From contig CALXXQ010000070.1 of the NCBI GenBank assembly GCA_944392715.1, forward strand, positions 1 through 32,833: a DNA stretch of 32,833 nucleotides, in the 5' to 3' direction. This stretch comes from an uncultured Brachyspira sp. GTDB taxonomy: Bacteria > Spirochaetota > Brachyspiria > Brachyspirales > Brachyspiraceae. Shown in pieces: positions 1-8,504 of the stretch. Each line of letters starts with the position of its first letter. The stretch's first letter is position 1. The notes beneath the pieces are model-generated. The model saw only the letters and a program-made list of their open reading frames with translations, had not been told where the DNA came from and did not search any database. The translations under genes were made by a program, and so were the position numbers.

Positions 1-238
1 TTTTATAAGCTTCTATATCAGTTTTTCTTAAATAGTTAAGAAGTTTTCTTCTTTTAGCAACCATTTTAAGAAGTCCCATTCTTGAATGATTATCTTTAGT
101 ATGAGTTTGGAAATGACCTTTTAAATAAGTTATACGATTAGTTAAAAGTGCTACTTGTACTTCTGTAGAACCTGTATCCTTTTCATTTTTACCAAATTCT
201 TTGATTATTTTTGCTTTTTCGTCTGCTGTGATAGACAT
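1..238 (-). CDS. rpsO: 30S ribosomal protein S15, 3' end cut by window edge
   Basis: Reading the minus strand from an ATG at 238 gives about 79 residues that begin [16 protein letters not shown] and contain the S15 signatures [15 protein letters not shown], [16 protein letters not shown] and [11 protein letters not shown]15 binds 16S rRNA in the platform of the small subunit. The usual length is about 88 residues, so only the last few codons lie outside the window. An AGGAG Shine-Dalgarno sits about nine bases before the ATG. The start lies inside the 3' end of ribF (34-bp overlap, same strand), which suggests co-transcription. Identification is firm. Confidence 0.97.
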   Translation of the reverse strand, partial: MSITADEKAKIIKEFGKNEKDTGSTEVQVALLTNRITYLKGHFQTHTKDNHSRMGLLKMVAKRRKLLNYLRKTDIEAYK

Positions 239-1140
239 TGTTTTGTTCTCCTTTTGAAATATTTTCTTATCTTTTTTTCATCATTTTCTAATAATTTTTT
301 AACTTCATCTATAGAATTAACCTTTATATTATCTCTAATATATTTAAGTAATATAACGGTTATTTTTTTACCATAAATCATTTTTGAGAAATCTAATATA
401 TGGCTTTCTACTCTAAGCTCTTTATTAATATTACTTATACCTATAAAAGTAAGAGCTTCATATGTAGTCTCTCCATTTCCTATAGTTACAGTAGAACTGT
501 ATACTCCCATTCTAGGTATAAAAATATTTTTAGGTATTTCTAAATTAGCAGTAGGGTAGCCTATTTTTCTACCTAAAGCATTTCCATGAACTACCAATCC
601 GCTCATAGAATATTCTCTTCCAAGCATTTTATTTACACTAGTCATATCTCCGTTAGAAAGACATTCTCTAATATTTGAACTTGATATTTTATTATTTTTA
701 TATTTAAGAAATTTAATGAAACTTACGCCTACACCGCATTCTTTTGAGTATTTTTTTAAAAACTCATTATCTCCCATTCTGTCTTTTCCAAAGGCAAAAT
801 CGGTGCCTACGGCAATATGTTTCATACGGTAATATTCTACAAGCTTATCAAAGAACTCTTTAGCCTCCATTTTATAAAATTCTGGTAAAAAGTCAATAAC
901 TATTATGTAATTAATGCCAAGAGCCTTAATAAATGCATTATTATCTTCTGTATTATATAAGGATAGATTTTTCTTTTTGATAACTATTGCTATAGAAATT
1001 AGATTATTTTTTTTAGCATATTCTACAGTGTATTTAATAAGTTTTTTTTTTTTTTTATGTACACTATCAAATTTTCCTATTGTTATTATACTATCTTTTT
1101 TTAAATCTATTTTGCAAAAATCATTTATAATCTGATTCAT
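205..1140 (-). CDS. ribF: Bifunctional riboflavin kinase / FMN adenylyltransferase with altered HxGH motif
   Basis: RibF makes FMN from riboflavin and then FAD from FMN. The 311-residue product has the family's normal length and two-domain order. The N-terminal FAD-synthetase domain shows GKFDSVH (22-28), [13 protein letters not shown] and ISSSNIR. The C-terminal flavokinase domain shows [11 protein letters not shown] (about 190-200). Oddly, the nucleotidyltransferase motif FDGxHxGH is read as [12 protein letters not shown]: residues 30-31, normally Gly-His, are Lys-Lys, encoded by an uninterrupted run of 15 A. The kinase half looks intact. The gene starts 23 bp after the upstream membrane-protein gene and overlaps rpsO, so it is probably part of one transcript. 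The family is sure; whether the adenylyltransferase half works is doubtful. Confidence 0.93.
   Translation of the reverse strand: MNQIINDFCKIDLKKDSIITIGKFDSVHKKKKKLIKYTVEYAKKNNLISIAIVIKKKNLSLYNTEDNNAFIKALGINYIIVIDFLPEFYKMEAKEFFDKLVEYYRMKHIAVGTDFAFGKDRMGDNEFLKKYSKECGVGVSFIKFLKYKNNKISSSNIRECLSNGDMTSVNKMLGREYSMSGLVVHGNALGRKIGYPTANLEIPKNIFIPRMGVYSSTVTIGNGETTYEALTFIGISNINKELRVESHILDFSKMIYGKKITVILLKYIRDNIKVNSIDEVKKLLENDEKKIRKYFKRRTKQCLSQQTKKQK
1042..1056. repeat. 15-nt homopolymer (T on plus, A in ribF sense)
   Basis: A run of exactly 15 T on the plus strand reads as five AAA codons (K29-K33) in ribF, at the place of the GHxx part of the nucleotide-binding motif. Runs of this length are prone to slippage, and a one-base change would truncate ribF after about 35 residues. 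Confidence 0.9.
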
Positions 1141-1163
1141 TTTAGTATTCTTTTTCCATTTCC

Positions 1164-2168
1164 TTAATTATTCATTATTTTTTTATCGTTATTTAGTACT
1201 TTTTTCAAAATTAATGATATTAATATAATAGCCAATGATGATATAAATATATATAAATTCATACTCCAATAATTAATATTACGTACTATTAATTCTAATA
1301 AATTATGATTTTCTATATATATAGCTAATGATATTTTTATTATTCCATATAATACAAAGGCATTAAGTATATTATGATATATATATTGCCTTGAATTTAA
1401 TGATAATCCAAGCATATAAAAAGAGAAAAATAATATCCATAAATTAATAAATAATAAAATAATTGCATATACAGGCATATCTGTTAGAGTCACTATTTTT
1501 AATAATGCTACTATAATTGGGAATGTTTCAAATCCAAAAATGATATCAGCAGTAAAATTTGATAAATAATTACTGAAAGAATTTCTTTCAAATATACTTG
1601 ATGTCTTTTGTATCTTAGAGACCCCATTTATTTCCGTTACTTCATGTAAAGATATTTCTTTATCTGTAATATATATATAGTCGCCTACATACAATTTACC
1701 CATAACTGTAGGATCTATTAATATTACATTTTTATATGTATTATCTAATAGTTTATATCCGACTTTTATTAAATAATTATCTACTTTTGTGAAATATTTT
1801 CCGCTTTCATCTATAAGCATAGAACTTTTATCATTAAGCTCATTTCTTAAATAATCTATATTTTTATTAAATAATACAGTATAAGCAGGATATAAAGTTA
1901 TAAAAAATGATAATATTCCTATTGTTATTATAGTTGATAAACTGCCTGAAAATTTATTCATAGCACCTATTATTATTACAGATGATGTAGCTGCCACTAT
2001 AATAACGGCAAAGAAATAATGCTTCATTAATTTTTTTATTAAATCTAAATTAATATTTTGAGATATATTATTAGTGTCTAATACTTTAAAGAAATAAATT
2101 CCAAAATATACTATAAAAAATACTATAAAGAAAAGTATAAGGTTTTTCAAGTTTTTAATAATTTTCAT
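1164..2168 (-). CDS. Multi-pass membrane protein of unknown function
   Basis: No family was recognised. The 334-residue product has about seven hydrophobic segments: one near residues 8-28, two at about 50-95, then a polar stretch of roughly 105-205, and four more from about 208 to the C-terminus. The polar part contains YVGDYIYITDKEISLHEV, a beta-rich look. The arrangement of few N-terminal helices, a soluble domain and several C-terminal helices resembles transporter permease subunits such as LptF/LptG, but no diagnostic motif supports that. The ATG at 2168 has no strong Shine-Dalgarno. The gene lies 49 bp after the STAS gene and 23 bp before ribF, on the same strand. Confidence 0.75.
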   Translation of the reverse strand: MKIIKNLKNLILFFIVFFIVYFGIYFFKVLDTNNISQNINLDLIKKLMKHYFFAVIIVAATSSVIIIGAMNKFSGSLSTIITIGILSFFITLYPAYTVLFNKNIDYLRNELNDKSSMLIDESGKYFTKVDNYLIKVGYKLLDNTYKNVILIDPTVMGKLYVGDYIYITDKEISLHEVTEINGVSKIQKTSSIFERNSFSNYLSNFTADIIFGFETFPIIVALLKIVTLTDMPVYAIILLFINLWILFFSFYMLGLSLNSRQYIYHNILNAFVLYGIIKISLAIYIENHNLLELIVRNINYWSMNLYIFISSLAIILISLILKKVLNNDKKIMNN

Positions 2169-2217
2169 GGCTATATATTATATCTATAGGAATAAAAATT
2201 CAAGTATAAAAATAAAA

Positions 2218-2595
2218 TTAAGCAGATTTAATATCGGTTAATATTCCAAAATTATAAAAAGCACTATTAATATCATTATAAGATTCTAAATAGTTTGATA
2301 ATTCCATAGTATTATAATCGTTTTTTACAACACCATACATATTAACAATAACTATATCTCCGCTTTTATGTGATAATTCTTTTTTTAATTCTATGAAATA
2401 TTCCCATATATCTTTTTCAATAAAAAGACATTTTGATAAATCTAATATAATATTATTTATATTTTTTACTAAAAATTCTGATAATAATTCTTTTAATTGA
2501 GGAATATGTTCACTATATATATTATTGTAAAGAGATATAATGACAATAGAATTGTCTTTAAGAATGTAACTGCTTTCAAATGGGATATCTATCAT
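2218..2595 (-). CDS. STAS-domain protein, anti-sigma-factor-antagonist-like, no phospho-Ser
   Basis: The 125 residues form one STAS-like domain: a beta strand (SIVIISLYNNI), a helix (HIPQLKELLSEFL), the NNIILDLSKCLFIE strand, a helix (WEYFIELKKELS) and the DIVIVNMYG strand. STAS proteins of the SpoIIAA/RsbV type bind anti-sigma kinases and are controlled by phosphorylation of a Ser in a DLSxVxFxDSSG motif. Here the region reads DLSKCLFIEKDI, so the acceptor Ser/Thr is missing, and control by phosphorylation looks unlikely. No anti-sigma kinase gene is in the window. It lies between the Rieske gene (56 bp upstream) and a membrane protein. The fold assignment rests on pattern only. Confidence 0.65.
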   Translation of the reverse strand: MIDIPFESSYILKDNSIVIISLYNNIYSEHIPQLKELLSEFLVKNINNIILDLSKCLFIEKDIWEYFIELKKELSHKSGDIVIVNMYGVVKNDYNTMELSNYLESYNDINSAFYNFGILTDIKSA

Positions 2596-2651
2596 AGAAT
2601 TACTTTAACAAATTTTTATTTTTTAGTCAATGAATTTATTTTAATTTTAAT

Positions 2652-3632
2652 TTAATTATTAGATTTTTTTAATTTATCTCTTGTGCTTCTATAAACAATT
2701 ATAGGCTTATCTCCTGGTATTAATTTTTCTTCTTTCATTCCCAAATATGATTCCTTGCTTGACTGAGTTTTTACTACATTTTTATCCTGTTTAAGTACAA
2801 TATCTGAATATTTCCTGCCTATAAAATTAATAATATTTTTTAATATAGGTATATTCATAATTTTTTGATAGAATCTCATATATACAACTGTATTTTCATC
2901 GTCTACAGGTGCAAATACTCCGAATATTCTCATTTTTTCAAATATATAATTCTGCCAAGTATTAGGAAAATAAAAATATAAGAAATATTTAAAATCTTCT
3001 TTTTTCATTTCAGAGGCACTCAAAGCTTTTTGTCTGTTATCGGTAACATTATTTACATAAAATTTTAATATATTATCCTCTTCAGATTCAACTAAAGGTC
3101 CATTAACTACAGTTTTGTTTCCTCTGCCTATTGTATTGTAATGTACAAAAGATATATGAACCACATCAAGCTGATTTTCTATACATCTTGTATAATGATT
3201 ATTCCATTCATCTTTTATTGTAGAATAAGAAAATTTTTTATCTTTCAAATCATCAGGAAACATTATTCTTTCATTGATTTTATCTCTATCACCATACCAT
3301 ATCCATATAAATCCGTATAATTCTCTAACTTCATATCCTTCAACAAAGAAATTTTTATTGACTTCTGTATTTCTTCCATTGGCAGGAATCATTACAGTTT
3401 TTCCTGTTTTATCAAATTGAAAACCATGAAAAGGACATGCTATATTATTACCGCAAATTTTTCCATGAGATAATGAAGCTCCTCTATGACAGCATTTATC
3501 ATCTATGCAGCATATATTATTATTTGAATCTCTCCAAAACACTAGATTTTTATTTAATCTTTTAGCAAAAAGAGGTTTATTTCTTTTCACTTCTTTAGAA
3601 TCTAGTACAGCATACCACATATTATATATCAT
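2652..3632 (-). CDS. Rieske [2Fe-2S] non-haem iron oxygenase, alpha-subunit type
   Basis: The 326-residue product has a Rieske domain with C47-x-H49 and C66-x-x-H69 (CCHRGASLSHG, CPFHGFQFD), followed by the mononuclear-iron site ENQLDVVHISFVHYN, giving bridging D156 and ligands H159 and H164. A later QDKNVVKTQ segment (about residue 277) can supply the Asp ligand. This is the layout of vanillate O-demethylase or pheophorbide-a-type oxygenases, which use O2 and electrons from a reductase partner to hydroxylate or demethylate a substrate. No reductase or ferredoxin gene is next to it, and the substrate cannot be told. The ATG at 3632 has a strong GAGGTG six bases upstream. It is the first gene of the minus-strand cluster. 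An O2-using enzyme is notable in a presumed anaerobe. Confidence 0.88.
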   Translation of the reverse strand: MIYNMWYAVLDSKEVKRNKPLFAKRLNKNLVFWRDSNNNICCIDDKCCHRGASLSHGKICGNNIACPFHGFQFDKTGKTVMIPANGRNTEVNKNFFVEGYEVRELYGFIWIWYGDRDKINERIMFPDDLKDKKFSYSTIKDEWNNHYTRCIENQLDVVHISFVHYNTIGRGNKTVVNGPLVESEEDNILKFYVNNVTDNRQKALSASEMKKEDFKYFLYFYFPNTWQNYIFEKMRIFGVFAPVDDENTVVYMRFYQKIMNIPILKNIINFIGRKYSDIVLKQDKNVVKTQSSKESYLGMKEEKLIPGDKPIIVYRSTRDKLKKSNN

Positions 3633-3793
3633 AGTTTCACCTCGATATTTTATATTATTAATAATTATATATTTTTATTTTAATAAATAAACAGTTTATA
3701 AGATCATTTTTTATATTGAACTTTTTTGTATATAATTATTTTTTGTTTTAAACTATAAATTCAAATATTTTTTGTTATACATTTTTAATATAC

Positions 3794-3821
3794 TTGTTAT
3801 TAATATTTTTTAATATATAAT
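3794..3821 (+). promoter_or_regulatory. Candidate promoter for ychF
   Basis: TTGTTA (3794-3799) and TATAAT (3816-3821) are separated by 16 bp, about 60 bp before the ychF ATG. The surroundings are so AT-rich that chance matches are likely. The rest of the 250-bp divergent gap 3633-3883 shows no ORF or strong hairpin. Confidence 0.4.
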
Positions 3822-3883
3822 ATTTATAAAAATAATTCAGTTTTTTATTTAATTTTTAAAATTAATTTCAAGGAAATAAAAAT

Positions 3884-4984
3884 ATGGCTTTATCTATAGG
3901 AATAGTTGGACTTCCTAATGTTGGAAAATCTACACTTTTTAATGCACTTACAAATGCTCATGCTGAGGCAGCGAATTATCCATTTTGTACTATAGATAAA
4001 AATGAGGCTACAGCTATAATAAAAGATGAAAGAGTTGATAAATTAGCAGCACTTTTTAAATCAAAAAAGAAAGTTTATAATACAACAACATTTGTAGATA
4101 TTGCTGGACTTGTTAAAGGGGCTTCAAAAGGGGAGGGATTAGGCAATAAATTCCTTTCTCATATTAGAGAAGTTAATGCAGTTTTGCATGTTGTAAGAGT
4201 ATTTGAAGATGGAAATATTACTCATATTGGAGAAGTTGATCCTCTAAGAGATTTGGATATTATATTAACAGAACTTATGCTTGCAGATATTGAAACTATT
4301 AATGCAAGAATGGAAAAGCAAAAAAAAGCTGCAAAAGGAGCTAAAGTAAAATCTGCTGAAGAAGAAGTGGCATTATTAGAAAAAATACTTCCAGAATTAA
4401 ATAATTTTAAGCCTGTATTTAGCCTCGATTTAACAGATACTGAAAAAGAAATATTAAGACCTTTATTTTTATTAACTTCTAAAAGTATGATGATAGGTGC
4501 TAATTTATCAGAAAATGAACTTGCTAATCCAGAAAAAAATTCTAATTATGTAACATTACAAAAGTATGCAAATGAAAGAAATATTGAATTAATACCTTTC
4601 AGTACTAAAATAGAAGCAGATTTACAGGATTTAGATGAAGAAGAAAGATTAAGCTATTTGGAAGATTTGGGAGTTAAGGAATCTGGGGTGGCAAGACTTA
4701 CTAAAGCTGGACATAGATTATTAAAACTTTTAACTTTCCTTACTTCAGGAGAAGATGAGACTAGAGCTTGGACTGTTAGAGAAGGAGCTTATGCTCCAGA
4801 GGCTGCGGGAGTTATACATAGTGATTTTGAAAGAGGTTTTATAAGTGCTGAAGTAATAAATTGTGATAGGCTTTTAGAGCTTGGAAGTTTCGTAAAAGCT
4901 AAAGAGGCTGGTGCTATAAGACTTGAGGGTAAACAGTATTTGATGCAGGAAGGCGATGTTGTAACATTTAGATTTAATGTTTGA
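3884..4984 (+). CDS. ychF: Redox-regulated ATPase YchF (Obg-family P-loop NTPase)
   Basis: YchF/OLA1 is a universally conserved P-loop NTPase that binds ATP rather than GTP and associates with ribosomes. The 366-residue product has the usual length. It shows the P-loop GLPNVGKST (9-17), switch-II DIAGLVKGASKGEGLGNKFL, an insert with a coiled-coil look (about residues 130-165) and a C-terminal TGS domain (about 280-366, with AWTVREGAYAPEAAGVIHSD). In the NKxD position it carries NLSENE, in line with the relaxed nucleotide specificity of this family. The ATG at 3884 follows AAGGAA. It is 64 bp upstream of the ClC gene on the same strand. Confidence 0.97.
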   Translation: MALSIGIVGLPNVGKSTLFNALTNAHAEAANYPFCTIDKNEATAIIKDERVDKLAALFKSKKKVYNTTTFVDIAGLVKGASKGEGLGNKFLSHIREVNAVLHVVRVFEDGNITHIGEVDPLRDLDIILTELMLADIETINARMEKQKKAAKGAKVKSAEEEVALLEKILPELNNFKPVFSLDLTDTEKEILRPLFLLTSKSMMIGANLSENELANPEKNSNYVTLQKYANERNIELIPFSTKIEADLQDLDEEERLSYLEDLGVKESGVARLTKAGHRLLKLLTFLTSGEDETRAWTVREGAYAPEAAGVIHSDFERGFISAEVINCDRLLELGSFVKAKEAGAIRLEGKQYLMQEGDVVTFRFNV

Positions 4985-5048
4985 TTAATATGATATTAAT
5001 AAAAATAAATTAAAATAATAGTTTATAAAAACTATTAAAAACTGAATT

Positions 5049-6296
5049 ATGAAGATAAATTTTGAATTTAAGTATATAAAACTTTTCATATTGTCATCCT
5101 GTATAGGTGCTGTTGTAGGATTTATAATATCTATATATAGAATTATATTATATAAGCTTAGTGTTAATGTATTTTATGTATCAAATTTTATATTTGATAA
5201 ATGGTATTATCCAATTCTTCTTTTTATATTTCTTATAGGTATGGGCTGTCTTATAGGATATATACTTATATACTATCCTCAAATAAGAGGTGCTGGAGTT
5301 CCTCAGATAAAATATTATATATCTTTGCATGAGCCTAAAAATATATTCTTAGAAATTTTATTTAAGCTTATTGGAAGTATGATATCATTTGCAAGCGGAA
5401 TTTCTCTTGGAAGGGCTGGTCCTTCAATGCATGTAGGTATGCTTGTAGGGCTTTTTTTCCATAAGTATTTTTCAAAGCTTGCAAAATATAGAAGATATTT
5501 ACTTGTATCTGGAGCTTGTGCTGGTATGACTGCCACTTTCAGTGCTCCTTTTACAGGAATTGCATTCTCTTTTGAAGAGCTTGGAGAGAATAAAAACCAT
5601 ATAGTTTTTGTATGTATAGTTTTTTCTTCTATAGCTTCAATACTTGTAATAGAACATATAGTAGGGCAGGGCTTTATACTTAATTTTAATTTACCTAAAA
5701 TACTTGAAGTGAGACATTATATATCTCTTCTTCCTTTTGGAATAATATGCGGTATACTTGCTTCTCTTTTGAATTTTCTTATGAATTTCTTTTCTAAATT
5801 ATATCAGAAAATAAATAATGATATACTTAGACCAGTGCCTGCATTTTTACTTGCTGGATTTATGATAATGTTTTTTCCTTATGTTCTTGGAAGCGGTGAT
5901 TTGCTTATCGGAAGTATAGTAAAAGATAAATTTTCTGTATCTATGTTATTTATATTGATATTTGTGAAATTATTTTATACTTCTGTATGTTCTACTTCAG
6001 GAGCTGTGGGAGGAATATTTTTTCCTACTTTTATATTAGGGGCTTCTATAGGTTCTTTATATGATATATTTCTTATTAAATATTTTCCAGATTATGCAGT
6101 ATATGGAGATTTATTTATACTTCTCGGTATAACATCTCTTATGTCTGGTATAACTAGAACTCCTATAATGGTATGTATATTAATACTTGAAATATCAAAT
6201 TCTATTTCTAATTTTTCTGCTCTTGTTATAGTTGCTATAATATCATATATGGTTGCTAAAGTATTGGGAGTAACTTCTATATACGATCAGGATTAA
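5049..6296 (+). CDS. ClC-family chloride channel/transporter lacking the gating Glu
   Basis: The 415-residue protein has about ten membrane segments and the ClC selectivity-filter motifs GAGVPQ (helix D region), GRAGPSMHVG (helix F), GGIFFPTFILGA (helix N) and a C-terminal TSIYDQD with the pore Tyr. ClC proteins move Cl- across the membrane, either passively or in exchange for H+. In exchangers the helix-F motif is GREGP; here the external gating Glu is Ala (A123), checked at the codon level (GGA AGG GCT GGT CCT). The inner Glu pair SFEEL is kept. There are no cytosolic CBS domains. The ATG has almost no Shine-Dalgarno, and a small AATAGTTT/AAACTATT hairpin lies at 5017-5036 just before it. 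A passive, uncoupled pathway is inferred. Confidence 0.92.
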   Translation: MKINFEFKYIKLFILSSCIGAVVGFIISIYRIILYKLSVNVFYVSNFIFDKWYYPILLFIFLIGMGCLIGYILIYYPQIRGAGVPQIKYYISLHEPKNIFLEILFKLIGSMISFASGISLGRAGPSMHVGMLVGLFFHKYFSKLAKYRRYLLVSGACAGMTATFSAPFTGIAFSFEELGENKNHIVFVCIVFSSIASILVIEHIVGQGFILNFNLPKILEVRHYISLLPFGIICGILASLLNFLMNFFSKLYQKINNDILRPVPAFLLAGFMIMFFPYVLGSGDLLIGSIVKDKFSVSMLFILIFVKLFYTSVCSTSGAVGGIFFPTFILGASIGSLYDIFLIKYFPDYAVYGDLFILLGITSLMSGITRTPIMVCILILEISNSISNFSALVIVAIISYMVAKVLGVTSIYDQD

Positions 6297-6389
6297 TATT
6301 AGTTTTTATATGAAATAGAATTATATTTAATAATTTTCATTAATTAAGAATGTATTATTTTATTGTTGTTTAATAAAGAAATAAAAAAT

Positions 6390-6433
6390 AAATTATAGTT
6401 TGTGTATTTAATTTTTCCTACAAACTATAATTT
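6390..6433. terminator. Bidirectional intrinsic terminator
   Basis: A perfect 14-bp inverted repeat, AAATTATAGTTTGT (6390-6403) and ACAAACTATAATTT (6420-6433), with a 16-nt loop and A/T runs on both sides. It lies between the convergent ClC gene and the DUF2262-like gene, so it can end both transcripts. Confidence 0.85.
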
Positions 6434-6446
6434 TTATTAAATTATA

Positions 6447-6947
6447 TTATCCAGCAATATCGCCGTATTCTATATTTTTATCACCATCAACATAAACTAT
6501 TAATGAATGATGTTTAAAATAATCAGGTTCAAAAAGTATATGTAATGTAGTATCAGGTCTTGTTTCGTCTTCATCGAAGTCTATTAAGATTGTATCTATA
6601 TAAATAGCATTAAAAAAGTCTTCTTCTTTTATAGGAGTTGTAATTAATTCTCCTGATTGATTTTTATATGTATTTTCATCTACTTTTTCGCATGTTGTTA
6701 TCCATTCTTCTGCCAATTCCAAACACTGCTTGCTTATAAGAAAATCAGTAACATTTTTTTTATGTTCATCGATCCATTTTAATATATCATTTATTTTATC
6801 CATATATTTCATAAGCATTTCAGATTTGTTTGACTCTTCTCCAAAATCTATTAATAATGATATTTTTTCATCATTCCATAAATCGCAGTCCGATTCATAT
6901 GAAAAATAATCATTTTCATAGAAATCTTTTATAATTTTATTCTTCAT
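6447..6947 (-). CDS. DUF2262-like protein
   Basis: The 166-residue acidic, soluble product ends with EEDFFNAIYIDTILI, a short acidic loop, then YFKHHSLIVYVDGDKNIEYGDIAG. This order (E-E-x-FF, an ID strand, H-S-x-x-V, D-G, a final AG) matches what I know of DUF2262, a small domain often found near toxin-immunity loci. The N-terminal half is helical (about residues 35-85) and matches nothing I recognise. There is no signal peptide or membrane segment. The ATG follows GAGGAAATT. The gene is followed by a terminator and preceded by an 80-bp gap. Its function is unknown; an immunity role would be speculation. Confidence 0.7.
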   Translation of the reverse strand: MKNKIIKDFYENDYFSYESDCDLWNDEKISLLIDFGEESNKSEMLMKYMDKINDILKWIDEHKKNVTDFLISKQCLELAEEWITTCEKVDENTYKNQSGELITTPIKEEDFFNAIYIDTILIDFDEDETRPDTTLHILFEPDYFKHHSLIVYVDGDKNIEYGDIAG

Positions 6948-7028
6948 AATTTCCTCTTTAATTTATTATCATTTAATTTACTTTTACTATTTATTAAATA
7001 TAGTAATATATTATCAATTTTCAAGTAT

Positions 7029-7649
7029 TTATAATCTTTTTTTAATAGCTTCTATAATTATATTGCATATATTTTCCTCACTGAAATATCCGCTGTCTAT
7101 TGTTAGATTATAATTTATCATATTTCCCCATTCAGCCCCTGTGTAATATTTGTAATAGTTGGCTCTATATTTATCAGTATTTTTTAATTGAGTTTCAGCA
7201 TTTTCCATTTTTATTCCGTATACATTAGTAATTCTATCTATTCTGTTTTTATTTGGTGCATGTACAAATACATTAAAGCATTTATGTGAAGTTTCTTTTA
7301 ATATAAAATTAGCACATCTTCCTATTATTACACAGCTTCCCTTATTAGCTATATCCTTTATTACCTCACTTTGTATTTCAAACATTTTATCCAAAGTAGA
7401 ATATTTTATTTTATCTGAAAAAGGGCTTGAAAAATGTTCTTTATGGAATGCACTAAAGAATAGATTATCATTAGTGAATTTTTCTTCTTTATCTTCCAAG
7501 TATTCTTTATTAATACCCGTTCTTTTTGCCACTACCTCTATTAATTCTTTATCATAGAAATTTATGTTTAACTTGTCCGATATTAATTTTCCTATATTTC
7601 TCCCTCCGCTTCCATATTGCCTGCTTATAGTTATAATGATATTTTCCAT
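7029..7649 (-). CDS. Cytidylate-kinase-like P-loop protein
   Basis: From the ATG at 7649 the product is 206 residues and begins MENIIITISRQYGSGG, with the P-loop-like SRQYGSGGRNIG followed by KLNINFYDKELIEVVAKRTG. This is the signature of the cytidylate-kinase-like family (Cytidylate_kin2), which differs from the housekeeping Cmk in motif and context. A GRCANFIL segment and FVHAPNKNRIDRI, with an R-x-x-R-I pattern, resemble the lid region. The substrate of the family is not well defined, so nucleotide phosphorylation is inferred. A TTG at 7682 would add 11 residues, but the family normally begins at the MENII position. It is transcribed divergently from rubrerythrin. Confidence 0.87.
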   Translation of the reverse strand: MENIIITISRQYGSGGRNIGKLISDKLNINFYDKELIEVVAKRTGINKEYLEDKEEKFTNDNLFFSAFHKEHFSSPFSDKIKYSTLDKMFEIQSEVIKDIANKGSCVIIGRCANFILKETSHKCFNVFVHAPNKNRIDRITNVYGIKMENAETQLKNTDKYRANYYKYYTGAEWGNMINYNLTIDSGYFSEENICNIIIEAIKKRL

Positions 7650-7770
7650 AGTTTTCTCTGCCGTTTTATTAACATAATACAATATTTATATTATAATATA
7701 AAAAAAAATTAAATCTATATTATTAATATTCTTATTTTTCGTTTATTTTTTAAAAAATAGTTTGATTTTT

Positions 7771-7799
7771 TTTACATAATTGATATCATGTAGTAATAG
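7771..7799 (+). promoter_or_regulatory. Candidate rubrerythrin promoter
   Basis: TTTACA (7771-7776) and TAATAG (7794-7799) have a 17-bp spacer and give an expected start near 7806, about 47 bp before the ATG at 7853. Confidence 0.45.
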
Positions 7800-7852
7800 T
7801 AATTTAATAAAAATGGTTTTTTAATATAAATACAAATTTGGAGGAAATAAAT

Positions 7853-8392
7853 ATGGCTGCTAAAACATTAGAAGAAGTTTTATATCAAATATTTCAAGGT
7901 GAATCAAATGCCGCAAATAGATACAGTTCATTTGGTAAGGCATCTAATAATAAAGCTATTCAAAAGGTGTTCTCAACAACATCATTAGCAGAAAAAATAC
8001 ATGCTGAAAAAATGAGAAAATTAGCTCTAAGAAGCGGTTTAGATATGAGTAAATTTGTACCTGAACTTATGCCTGTAGAGCCTGCTAGCGATAAAGAAAA
8101 TTTAGAAGCAGGTATAAAAGGTGAGGTTTATGAGTCTACTATACTTTATCCTCAATTAGCACAGGTTGCAATAGAAGAAAAGAATAAATTAGTAAGTGAT
8201 ACTGTAAATTCTTTAGGTAAAGTAGAAACCGAACATGCTAAACTTTTCCAAGATATTATAGATAATTTCTTGAATAAAGACGGAGATGTTACTTTCTATC
8301 TTTGCCCAAGCTGTGGAAATATCTACAGAGATAAAGCGCCTGAAACTTGCGAGACTTGCGGCGGTTCTGGAAAGATGTTCCAAAAATATTAA
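7853..8392 (+). CDS. rbr: Rubrerythrin
   Basis: Rubrerythrin reduces hydrogen peroxide to water in anaerobes using a di-iron centre, with a rubredoxin-type iron passing electrons. The 179-residue product has a ferritin-like four-helix domain with E17 and an E47-x-x-H50 pair (LAEKIHAEKM), a second ETEH motif in the last helix, and a short C-terminal rubredoxin-like site with CPSCG and CETCG. The start is the ATG at 7853, preceded by a GGAGG at 7840-7844; a TTG at 7838 overlaps that site and is unlikely. The gene stands alone, between divergent promoters and rny. It fits an oxygen-tolerant anaerobe. Confidence 0.95.
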   Translation: MAAKTLEEVLYQIFQGESNAANRYSSFGKASNNKAIQKVFSTTSLAEKIHAEKMRKLALRSGLDMSKFVPELMPVEPASDKENLEAGIKGEVYESTILYPQLAQVAIEEKNKLVSDTVNSLGKVETEHAKLFQDIIDNFLNKDGDVTFYLCPSCGNIYRDKAPETCETCGGSGKMFQKY

Positions 8393-8435
8393 TGCAATAA
8401 ATTATTTTTTTTATAATCAATATATCAATATATTG

Positions 8436-8464
8436 TTGACTTTATAATAAAACTATGTTAATAA
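8436..8464 (+). promoter_or_regulatory. Candidate rny operon promoter
   Basis: TTGACT (8436-8441) and TAATAA (8459-8464) have a 17-bp spacer. An 8-bp inverted repeat (CAATATAT, CA, ATATATTG; 8418-8435) ends at the base before the -35 box and could be part of a regulator site or a weak end signal for rubrerythrin. Confidence 0.45.
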
Positions 8465-8504
8465 TATAATATTGTAAAAAATAATTAAAAATAACGAGGT
8501 GAAT

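Noticed and set aside
7685..7702. 18-bp palindrome resembling a PerR box between the kinase-like gene and rubrerythrin
   Set aside because: It is made only of A and T, and departs from TTATAATNATTATAA. In this base composition such palindromes are expected by chance.
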